Shown here in pieces: positions 1-5,837 of a DNA stretch of 14,326 nucleotides. Under the pieces are notes generated by a model, which saw only the letters and a list, made by a program, of their open reading frames with translations, had not been told where the DNA came from and searched no databases. The DNA comes from DATKBT01 sp035546295 (lineage in GTDB: Bacteria > Acidobacteriota > Thermoanaerobaculia > Multivoradales > Multivoraceae): contig DATKBT010000018.1 of assembly GCA_035546295.1 (NCBI GenBank), positions 1 through 14,326 of the forward strand. Direction: 5' to 3'. Both the position numbers and the translations under genes were made by a program. Every line of letters begins with the position of its first letter. Position 1 is the first letter of the stretch.

Positions 1-136
1 CCTCTTCCCCGGCCTCGGATCGTCCATCGGTACGCTGCACCGTAGCGAACCCTCTCTCCGAGGAGCCGGATGCGGGAAATCCGCACGTCCGGATCTGTGG
101 GGGGCCCGGGTGGGCAACCGCCCGGGCCTACCCGAT
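1..136 (+). mobile_element. Group II intron, 3' end (partial), with domains V and VI
   Basis: Domain V lies at about 63-95: it opens GAGC, has a TGCGG/CCGCA distal stem around a GAAA-type loop, a two-base CG bulge and a closing GATC. The AGC of the catalytic triad is present. Domain VI follows at about 101-133: an 11-bp stem (GGCCCGGGTGG with CCGCCCGGGCC) capped by a GCAA tetraloop, with an unpaired A at 130 as the expected branch point, and the intron ending CTACCCGAT at about 136. Spacing of 6 bases from branch A to the 3' end is close to the usual 7-8. Positions 1-62 would be the end of domain IV after the reverse transcriptase ORF, which would lie to the left of the window. One oddity is a G-A pair in the basal domain V stem, where G-U is usual. 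The call rests on structure and on family consensus known from memory; the class is not determined. Confidence 0.85.
63..95 (+). ncRNA. Group II intron domain V catalytic hairpin
   Basis: This is the 33-nt catalytic core helix of the ribozyme. Positions 63-66 (GAGC) pair with 92-95 (GATC), and CGGA at 67-70 pairs with TCCG at 88-91. The distal stem TGCGG/CCGCA encloses a GAAAT loop, and the CG bulge at 86-87 is in the conserved place. The compact fold and the bulge position are diagnostic of group II introns. Confidence 0.85.
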
Positions 137-164
137 CGACGAGCGCACCACGATGCGTCGATCG
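133..164. repeat. Inverted repeat at the intron 3' junction (9-bp arms)
   Basis: CGATCGACG at 133-141 is the exact reverse complement of CGTCGATCG at 156-164, with a 14-base spacer. The left arm straddles the predicted intron end (136), so the arm is part intron and part exon. No T-tract follows on either strand. The rest of the gap to the amidohydrolase stop (165-279) shows no gene or other recognisable element. Confidence 0.55.
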
Positions 165-279
165 ACCGGCCGCGCCACCTGGTGACGACGAACGCGCGAT
201 CGGCCGACAGGGGCGCCGTCTGCTACGGCACCGCGGCGAATCGAAGGCGGCGCCGCGCGGCCGCGGCGACCGGCCCGAT

Positions 280-1596
280 TCAGGGCGTGTAGCGGACGAG
301 CTTCCCGCCCTTCATCACCATGACCACCCGCTGCAACGCCGACGGATCCTCGAGCGGGTTGCCGCGCACCGCCAGCAGGTCCGCCTGGAGACCCGGCACG
401 ACCGATCCGATCTCGGCCTCGAGCCCGAGCGAGCGGGCGGCGAGCGAGGTCGCCGAGGCGATCGCGTCGCCTGCGCCCTGGCCGCCGGCCTCGATGCGGT
501 AGACCAGCTCCTCGACGTTGCGGCCGTGCGCGCCGGCGACCGCGTCGGTGCCGAACACGATCCGCAGCCCCGGGACCGTGAGCGCCTCGCGGAAGACGGC
601 GAGCGCCCGTGGCCGCGCCGCCTCCATCTGCGCGAAGCCGTCCTCGTCGTAGTTGCCGATGCCCAGGAAGCGCTCGCGGTTCTCGAGGTAGTTGCGCAGG
701 ACGAGGTCGATGTTGGGGTCGTAATCGAGACCGCGCGCGGCGAGCACCTCGAGGGTCGCACGGTCGAGCAGGGCGCCGTGCTCGATCACCGTGCAGCCGG
801 CGCGCGCCGCGCGCCGCGCGCTCTCGGGGCCGTGGGCGTGGACCGCCGAGCGCAGGCCGAGCCGGCGCGCCTCCCCGCAGGCCGCGTCGAGCTGCTCCTG
901 GGACAACGTCGGGGCTCCGCCGTCTCGGATCGAGGCCGAGGCGAAGATCTTGATCAGGTCGGCGCCGGCCGCGTGCTGCTCGCGCACGAAGCGTCGGATC
1001 TGGTCGGGATTGCGGGTGGGGTCGCCGACCGCGCGCAGCGAGGTGAGCACTCGCGGCCCGAGGATCGATCCGGCCGCGATCGCGTCGCGCAGCAGCGCGT
1101 CCTCGGGGGAGCCCAGGCTCTGGACCGTGGTGATCCCGTTCTCGAGCGTGCGTCGCGCGTTGCCGGCGTAGAGCAGCATGCGCTGCTGCTCGCTTTCCGG
1201 GCTGTCGCGGGTCATCAGACGACCGCTCGAGTCGAAGGCCCAGGCGAGGTGGACGTGGGTGTCGATCAGGCCGGGGAGGAGCGTCGTGCCGGCGAGATCG
1301 AGGGTCGTCGACGAGCCGGTGGTCGAGGAGCCGCTGGTCGACGAGCTGGCGGTCGAGCTCTCGTCTCGCCGCTCTCCCCGCTCTCCCCGATCTCCCCGAT
1401 CCGCCTCGACCGCCACGATCCGGTCACCTTCGACCAGGACCCTGGCGTCCTCGATGATCCCGCCGCGGCCGTCGACGACGCGATCCGGCGTCAGGATCAG
1501 GGTCTGGGCGTCGGCGAGCGTGGCGACGCCGGAAGCCGTGGCGATGCCGAGAGCGAGGAGCAGCGTCGCGGGCCGCGAGATCGAGAGGCGCTTCAT
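280..1596 (-). CDS. Exported metal-dependent amidohydrolase (imidazolonepropionase/prolidase-like)
   Basis: The 438-residue protein belongs to the amidohydrolase superfamily of TIM-barrel hydrolases that cleave amide, peptide or related bonds using bound metal. Visible motifs are the HxH pair H114/H116 in DTHVHL, the likely carboxylated lysine K216 (DLIKIF), H253/H255 (VHAHG), H273 (IEHG) and catalytic D351 (FGTDA). This set matches binuclear-metal members, but the substrate cannot be read from sequence. Residues 1-30 form a signal peptide ending near LADA, suggesting export. The ATG at 1596 is chosen because the signal peptide begins there; in-frame sequence further upstream overlaps the anti-sigma gene. 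Residues about 66-98 are a low-complexity insert (GER/GDR triplets, then SSTTG-like pentamers) in the small beta domain, encoded by tandem DNA repeats. It lies 71 bp after the anti-sigma gene on the same strand and may share its transcript. Confidence 0.88.
   Translation of the reverse strand: MKRLSISRPATLLLALGIATASGVATLADAQTLILTPDRVVDGRGGIIEDARVLVEGDRIVAVEADRGDRGERGERRDESSTASSSTSGSSTTGSSTTLDLAGTTLLPGLIDTHVHLAWAFDSSGRLMTRDSPESEQQRMLLYAGNARRTLENGITTVQSLGSPEDALLRDAIAAGSILGPRVLTSLRAVGDPTRNPDQIRRFVREQHAAGADLIKIFASASIRDGGAPTLSQEQLDAACGEARRLGLRSAVHAHGPESARRAARAGCTVIEHGALLDRATLEVLAARGLDYDPNIDLVLRNYLENRERFLGIGNYDEDGFAQMEAARPRALAVFREALTVPGLRIVFGTDAVAGAHGRNVEELVYRIEAGGQGAGDAIASATSLAARSLGLEAEIGSVVPGLQADLLAVRGNPLEDPSALQRVVMVMKGGKLVRYTP
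1307..1400 (-). repeat. In-frame tandem repeats in the amidohydrolase gene (15-bp and 9-bp units)
   Basis: On the plus strand three 15-bp units run from 1307 to 1351, each beginning GTCGASGAGC, with a decayed fourth to about 1366. They encode Ser/Thr/Gly pentapeptides. A second array at 1371-1400 has a 9-bp unit (GCTCTCCCC, GCTCTCCCC, GATCTCCCC) encoding Gly-Glu/Asp-Arg triplets. Both unit lengths are multiples of three, so copy-number change keeps the frame. Confidence 0.85.
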
Positions 1597-1667
1597 CGGG
1601 AGTCCGTCGCGGGTTCGCACGGGTTCGTTCGCGGGGAGCGGGAGTCGGAGTCGGCGCCGGGTCCGCC

Positions 1668-2246
1668 TCACGAGGCCCACGGTGAGTGCTCGAGCCGGTA
1701 GCGGCCGAGCGGGCTCTTCCTCCCGCTGGCGTCGTGCGCGACGGCCTCGAGCTCGAAGGTGCTCGCCGGCAGCGCGCGGATCGCCTCGCCCGGGTTGAGC
1801 AGGATGATCTCGCCCTTCCCCCGGTCGACCGGGACGTCCTCGCTCCACGAGGAGCTCACCACCTCGTCGTTCTCGCGACGCACCGTCTGGAGGTCGATCC
1901 GCTCCGATTGCGAGAACGGTCCGCAGAGCCTGACGACGTTGGCGTCGTCCTCCGGCGCGATCGTGCAGTGCACGGTTCCGCCGGCCTGGATCCGGTAGGT
2001 GCGCAGGCGCAGGCCCTGCTCCAGGGCGCGAGCGACCACCGCGTCCGTGGTCGCCGCGAGCACCGCTCCCGCTCGCATCAGATCGCCGAGACCCTCCTGC
2101 AGGGCCGCCAGCTCCTCGAGCCAACGAGCGCACGGCGCGCAGGAGAAGAGGTGCTCCTCGACGCTCTCGCCGGAGGAGGCGTCCAGCTCGCCGAGCCAGT
2201 AGCGCTCGAGGACCTGCGGATCGCAGTCCCGCGCGGGGTCGCTCAC
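1668..2246 (-). CDS. Anti-sigma factor with N-terminal zinc-finger motif, no membrane segment
   Basis: The 192-residue product has the HxxxCxxC motif of zinc-binding anti-sigma factors (H32, C36, C39), the part that normally clamps the cognate sigma factor. Residues about 43-80 are helical and hydrophobic in places but contain no convincing transmembrane stretch. The rest (about 85-192) looks beta-rich and may be a sensory domain. The start is GTG at 2246: an AAGGAG ribosome-binding site stands 7 bases upstream, and the GTGA overlap with the sigma factor stop indicates translational coupling. Pairing with an adjacent ECF sigma factor is the standard arrangement for this family. The inducing signal is unknown. 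Confidence 0.82.
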   Translation of the reverse strand: MSDPARDCDPQVLERYWLGELDASSGESVEEHLFSCAPCARWLEELAALQEGLGDLMRAGAVLAATTDAVVARALEQGLRLRTYRIQAGGTVHCTIAPEDDANVVRLCGPFSQSERIDLQTVRRENDEVVSSSWSEDVPVDRGKGEIILLNPGEAIRALPASTFELEAVAHDASGRKSPLGRYRLEHSPWAS

Positions 2247-2842
2247 CGAGCGGCTCCTTCGAGCCCCATGCAGGCACGCAGCTCTCGCAGGGAGCGATGG
2301 CGGATGACGCGGACGTTGCCGGGGCTCAGCCCGAGCTCGGCGGCCACCTCGCTCGCGCTGCGCTCGGCGTAGTAGCTGGTCAGGATCACGGCCCGCTCGC
2401 GCTCGGGCAGAGCGTGCAGGCACTGGCGCAGCGCGCCCGTATCGAGCCGCTGGAGCGGTGGCGGTGCCTGCGTGCCGAGCGCCCGATCGATGTCGTCGGC
2501 CGCCGCCGCGAAACGGTTGCGCTCTCGCTGGCGCTCTCTGGACGCGAGCCGTGCAGTCCCGAGGACGAAGGAGCCGATGCGCTCGGGATCCCGGACGGCC
2601 CCCGCTCGGAGCTTCTCGAGGACCAGCAGGAGCACGTGCTGTGCGAGGTCCTCGGCGGCGGCGCGCTCCCGCAAGTGGCGGAGGCCGTAGAGGAGGACAC
2701 GCGGTGCAAAGCGCCGGTAGAGCTCGGCCTCGGCGTCGCTCGCGACGACCGGCGCCGTAGCGATGCGGCGGGCCAGCTCGCCGTCCTCGAGCGCGCTCGG
2801 ATCGCCGAGGATCGGTTCGTCGGAGGGCTGGGCTTCGGGCAC
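2243..2842 (-). CDS. ECF-type RNA polymerase sigma factor
   Basis: The 199-residue protein has sigma region 2 at about 30-105 (an AELYRRFAPRVLLYGLRHL-type helix, then AEDLAQHVLL and IGSFVLGTARLASRERQR) and region 4 at about 140-192 (LPERERAVILTSYY, then the helix-turn-helix SASEVAAELGLSPGNVRVIRHR). It would direct RNA polymerase to a small regulon and be held inactive by the overlapping anti-sigma product. No ATG is available, so GTG at 2842 is the best start: the reading frame upstream is arginine-rich and unlike protein. No Shine-Dalgarno is visible, and a -10-like TACTCT ends 7 bases before the GTG, which suggests a leaderless message. The subfamily was not determined. Confidence 0.85.
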   Translation of the reverse strand: MPEAQPSDEPILGDPSALEDGELARRIATAPVVASDAEAELYRRFAPRVLLYGLRHLRERAAAEDLAQHVLLLVLEKLRAGAVRDPERIGSFVLGTARLASRERQRERNRFAAAADDIDRALGTQAPPPLQRLDTGALRQCLHALPERERAVILTSYYAERSASEVAAELGLSPGNVRVIRHRSLRELRACMGLEGAAR

Positions 2843-3091
2843 GATGCCCAGAGTATCCGAGCGCCTTCGTTCCTTGGACCGTCTCGACACCCGGCGGCGA
2901 CCTCGGCGGCGGGAGACTGGATCAGCGTCGGCTTCCTCGCTGTCTCGAAGCGGCCCGGATCGGAAGCACCAGGACCGTTCCAGCGGCTCTCGGCCGGATC
3001 GCCGCGCCGGCGACCGATCTTGGCGATCCCTTCCGCACGACGATGATGGACGGCCACCCGGGGGCGACGCGGGTCGGACCGACGCGAGGTC
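2843..3091. other. Intergenic region upstream of the sigma factor
   Basis: Between the sigma factor start and the terminator of the GMC operon I see no gene on either strand. Open frames here are arginine- and proline-rich with no family resemblance. The only candidate sites are the -10-like hexamer next to the sigma factor and the terminator at 3092-3115. Confidence 0.5.
2850..2855 (-). promoter_or_regulatory. Putative -10 element (TACTCT) for the sigma factor
   Basis: On the minus strand the context is CGGATACTCT. The hexamer ends 7 bases before the GTG start, the position expected for leaderless transcription. No TTGACA-like -35 is seen at the right distance. This is inferred from pattern only. 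Confidence 0.35.
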
Positions 3092-3115
3092 AAAAGGACC
3101 CCCCCCCCCGGGTCC
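3092..3115 (-). terminator. Rho-independent terminator of the GMC operon
   Basis: On the minus strand GGACCC (3115-3110) is followed by a run of G, then GGGTCC (3101-3096), then TTTT (3095-3092). It starts 27 bases past the GMC stop codon. The loop is a G-tract (11 C on the plus strand, 3099-3109), so the exact pairing can slip and the homopolymer length may be uncertain. Confidence 0.6.
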
Positions 3116-3141
3116 CGCAGTTTCCCGGCGAGGGCGGGGCC

Positions 3142-4812
3142 TCACGCCGCCGGCAGCTCCTGCGCGATCCGGCTCGCCGAGCGCAGCGCCAGCGCGGCGA
3201 AGGTCAGAGTGCCGTTGTTGCAGCCGGCGGTGACCAGGTTGGGCGCGCCGATTACCCACAGGTTCTCGTGGTCCCAGGTGCGCCCCCACGGATCGGTGAC
3301 ACCGGTCTCGGGCGTCGCGCCCATCCGGCAGCCGCCGCCGGGGTGGTCCTGGAGCTCGCCGGGGAACACGCCGAGCAGCCGTCCGCCGCCGGCGTCCACG
3401 ATGCGCTCGAAGGTGGTCCGGATCCGCTCCTCGGTGTGGGCGCGCAGGCGCACCGTGTCCTCGTGGTCGGCGAGGTCGATGCGCAGCGTCGGGTCTCCCG
3501 ACGCGGTGCGGCGCGACCCGTCGAGGGTCAGGCGGCTCGAGGCCGCGGGCAGCGTGTCCCAGTAGGCGCGCATCCGGGCGGCGCCGTGCTGCGCGCGCTC
3601 GCGCCAGTCGGCGAGCGCCGCGTCGCCGAGCAGCAGCTCGCCGTCGTCTCTGCTCAGCCGCGGCTCTCGCCCGTAGGCCGACTCCCAGATGCGCAGGTCG
3701 TGGCGCACGTAACGGTCGAGCGGGCCGGGACGCTGGAAGCGCTTGGAGAGCAGCGAGTCCATACCGTAGATGCCGGGGTAGAGGCGGAAAGGCAGCTCGA
3801 CGAAGGCGTTGATCCCGCGGTGGCCGCACAGGTAGCGCCCGACCAGGTCGTGACGGTTGGCGAGGCCGGTCGGGAAGCGGTCCTGGGCAGAGAGCAGCAG
3901 CAGGTGCGACGACCACGCGTAGCCGGCTGCCACGACGAAGGTCCGGGCGACCAGCCGCACCTCCTCGTCGGGCCGGTCGCGGTCGACGGCGATCGCGTGA
4001 CCGATGCGATCGCTCCCTGGCTCGAGCACCAGCCTGCGCACCAGGGTGCGCGCGAGCAACTCGATGCGCCCCGCGTTCAGCAGCTCCTCGAAGGTGAAGT
4101 CGGGGGAGTACTTCGCGCCGGTCGGACAGATCGTGCAGGTGTCGCAGCGCACGCAGACGTTGCGACCTCGCCACGGACGCGAGTTCTTGCCCACCGGGTT
4201 CGGCCAGAACGGAATGCCCGACCGCTCTCCCCACTCGCGCAGCCGTCCGAGGTTCCAGGACAGCGGCAGCGGCGGCATCGGGTAGGGCGCCGAGCGCGGG
4301 TCGAGCTCCTGAGGTCCCGGCTCGCCGGCCACCCCGATCCGCTCCTCGGCCTCCTGGTACCAGGGCTCGATGTCGTCCCAGCCGATCGGCCAGTCGTCGC
4401 CGACTCCGTAGAGCGACCGCACCGCGAAGTCCTCGGGGGTGAAGCGCGGCGTGGTCGCTCCCCAGTGCAGGGCCAGGCCGCCGACCGCCATCGATCGCGA
4501 CTGGATGCCGCGACCGGTCAGGCCCCGGACGTGATCGTCGGGCCAGGGGTTCTCGCCGTAGTCGAGGTTGCGCCGGCGGAGCGCGAAGCGGTCCTCCAGG
4601 TTGAAGATGCGGTTGCCGGCCTCGACCACTACGATGCGAGCCCCGGTGGTCTCGGCCAGCCGCTCGGCGACCATCGCGCTCGAGATTCCGGCACCCACGA
4701 TGCAGACGTCGGCCTCGACGGTCCGAGGCGCCTCGACGGTGCGAGGCGCCTCGACGGTGCGGGGCGCCTTGGCGGTGCGAGCCGCGGTCCGGGCCCTGAG
4801 CCGGGTCGTCAT
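3142..4812 (-). CDS. GMC-family flavoprotein dehydrogenase, catalytic subunit
   Basis: The 556-residue protein resembles the large subunits of gluconate 2-dehydrogenase and FAD-glucose dehydrogenase, which oxidise an alcohol or sugar hydroxyl and pass electrons to the respiratory chain. The FAD-binding Rossmann motif VGAGIS lies at 39-44, with the ribose-binding VVVEAG at 61-66. SMAVGGLALHWGA (107-119) is the flavin loop. Catalytic-type motifs near the C-terminus are HPGGGCRMG (His about 490) and GCNNGTLT (Asn about 533). A cysteine cluster CVRCDTCTICP (C220, C223, C226, C229) matches the place where FAD-glucose dehydrogenases carry an iron-sulphur cluster. It has no signal peptide of its own; the Tat signal is on the partner encoded 27 bp upstream. 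Residues 16-33 are a tandem repeat of APRTVE. The substrate is not predictable. Confidence 0.87.
   Translation of the reverse strand: MTTRLRARTAARTAKAPRTVEAPRTVEAPRTVEADVCIVGAGISSAMVAERLAETTGARIVVVEAGNRIFNLEDRFALRRRNLDYGENPWPDDHVRGLTGRGIQSRSMAVGGLALHWGATTPRFTPEDFAVRSLYGVGDDWPIGWDDIEPWYQEAEERIGVAGEPGPQELDPRSAPYPMPPLPLSWNLGRLREWGERSGIPFWPNPVGKNSRPWRGRNVCVRCDTCTICPTGAKYSPDFTFEELLNAGRIELLARTLVRRLVLEPGSDRIGHAIAVDRDRPDEEVRLVARTFVVAAGYAWSSHLLLLSAQDRFPTGLANRHDLVGRYLCGHRGINAFVELPFRLYPGIYGMDSLLSKRFQRPGPLDRYVRHDLRIWESAYGREPRLSRDDGELLLGDAALADWRERAQHGAARMRAYWDTLPAASSRLTLDGSRRTASGDPTLRIDLADHEDTVRLRAHTEERIRTTFERIVDAGGGRLLGVFPGELQDHPGGGCRMGATPETGVTDPWGRTWDHENLWVIGAPNLVTAGCNNGTLTFAALALRSASRIAQELPAA
4713..4784 (-). 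repeat. 18-bp tandem repeat in the 5' end of the GMC gene
   Basis: Three near-identical 18-bp units (4713-4730, 4731-4748, 4749-4766; plus-strand form CCTCGACGGTGCGAGGCG) and a degenerate fourth encode APRTVE hexapeptides just before the FAD-binding strand. The first three differ by single bases. The encoded segment is outside the conserved fold, so it is probably a tolerated N-terminal extension. Confidence 0.88.
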
Positions 4813-4839
4813 CGCTGCGACCTGTCGTGCGCGCAGGGC

Positions 4840-5499
4840 TCAGTCATCGGTGAACAAGGCCTGGTCGTCGAGCGGCGCCGGCTCGGCGGTGGCGGAGGGC
4901 AGGCCGCGGCAGGAATGACGACGGATCGCGCGGCCGTAGCAGAGGTCGTTGGCGGCCGGGGTGGAGTAGAACCAGGCCATCAGCGCCAGCGCGACGTGGG
5001 GGGCCTCTAGAGGCGCCGGCAGCGCCGTCTCGCCACGCTCGCGCGGCAGGTGCCGGCGCAGGTGGCTGCGCAGGAGCGCCTCCCGGCGAGCTCTGTCGAG
5101 GTCGGCGTAGGCGAGCTCGTGGCGCTGTCGCGACTCGAGCTCGAGCGCCTCGAGCTGGGCGGCCCAGGCCGGCCGCGGGTCGGCCGGGCCGTAGCGGACC
5201 TCGTCGCTCGAGAGGTACGGATGGTCGAGCTCGGCGACCGGCCGCACGCCGTCGCGCCAGCGCTCGAAGCGAGTGACCGCCTGCTCGAGCCGAGCGGCGC
5301 CGAGCTCGGCCGTGGGCAGCGTCACCGCGGCGACCGCGCGCAGGATCGCGGCTTCCCGGCGCTGCTGGTCTGGAGCGCGCGGTGGCCCCGTCTGGGCGCG
5401 CACGCCGCCGGCCGCGACCGCGGAGAGCGCGCTCGCGCTCTGCACCAGGAAGCGGCGCCGGGTGCGCCCGGCGTCGCCGGAGTCCGAAGCGTCGGTCAT
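4840..5499 (-). CDS. Gluconate 2-dehydrogenase subunit 3-like protein with Tat signal
   Basis: The 219-residue product starts with a twin-arginine signal (RRRFLV at about 14-19, then a hydrophobic ALSAVAAGGV stretch). The rest matches the small subunit of membrane GMC dehydrogenases in length and in its C-terminal pattern: MAWFYSTPAANDLCYG (about 168-183) and a second cysteine in HSCRGL. In that family the small subunit carries the flavoprotein across the membrane by hitch-hiking on its Tat signal. The downstream GMC gene lacks a signal, so the same role is inferred here. ATG at 5499 has GAGGG 5 bases upstream. The third, cytochrome c, subunit usual in such operons is not present in this window. 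Confidence 0.8.
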   Translation of the reverse strand: MTDASDSGDAGRTRRRFLVQSASALSAVAAGGVRAQTGPPRAPDQQRREAAILRAVAAVTLPTAELGAARLEQAVTRFERWRDGVRPVAELDHPYLSSDEVRYGPADPRPAWAAQLEALELESRQRHELAYADLDRARREALLRSHLRRHLPRERGETALPAPLEAPHVALALMAWFYSTPAANDLCYGRAIRRHSCRGLPSATAEPAPLDDQALFTDD

Positions 5500-5529
5500 C
5501 GATCCCTCGGTCGGTGGCGATGCGCGAGC

Positions 5530-5535
5530 AGTCTA
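5530..5535 (-). promoter_or_regulatory. Putative -10 element (TAGACT) for the GMC operon
   Basis: The minus strand reads CACGGATAGACTGC, 30 bases before the ATG, leaving a leader of about 23 bases that includes the GAGGG ribosome-binding site. The GGATAGA core also occurs before the GNAT gene. No clear -35 is visible. Confidence 0.35.
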
Positions 5536-5780
5536 TCCGTGCTCGACGGTCGCCCGCCGGCTCGCGAGTCGCGACGACCACCGAGCCGCGTGAGCCACGG
5601 TCTTCCGCTGCACGGCTCCGACGGCCGCGGTGGGGGACCTCCTCGAAGTGACGCGCGCCGCGAGGCGGCGGCGGGGCTGCGGGCTCAGCTTCGGCTCGCC
5701 GTGGCAGCGCGCTGCGAGAGGGATCCGGATCGCGCGGCTCACTCCCCGCCGACCGTGGGAGAGGGGATGGGCATCGATGG

Positions 5781-5786
5781 TAGGTT
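5781..5786 (+). promoter_or_regulatory. Putative -10 element (TAGGTT) for the M28 peptidase
   Basis: The hexamer is preceded by GG and lies 51 bases before the ATG. It fits the TAnnnT pattern seen before other genes here, but no -35 is recognisable. Confidence 0.25.
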
Positions 5787-5837
5787 CGTCGCCTCGCAAC
5801 GACCGCCCGCCGCCGCCGCAGAGATGGAGAGACGCCG

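Larger units (their letters stand above)
5500..5837. other. Divergent intergenic region
   Basis: This 338-bp gap separates the GMC operon (leftward) from the M28 peptidase (rightward). I see no credible gene: open frames on both strands are arginine-rich and lack G/C-biased third positions matched to a plausible protein. It should hold both promoters; TAGACT on the minus strand and TAGGTT on the plus strand are the candidate -10 hexamers. Confidence 0.5.

Noticed and set aside
70..1701. Long plus-strand open frame across the amidohydrolase region
   Set aside because: It is antisense to a gene with full catalytic motifs, starts inside intron domain V, and is rich in R, G, A and E with no family resemblance. 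High GC content keeps such frames open.
2870..2880. GGAAC near 2870 on the minus strand as an ECF -35 element for sigma autoregulation
   Set aside because: The distance to the -10-like hexamer is about 11-12 bases, too short for a normal ECF promoter.
3043..5010. 655-codon plus-strand open frame opposite the GMC gene
   Set aside because: The opposite strand carries clear FAD and GMC motifs; this frame is a shadow with biased, repetitive composition.
5004..5015. 12-bp perfect palindrome GCCTCTAGAGGC
   Set aside because: It lies inside the subunit 3 coding sequence with no partner copies; most likely chance.
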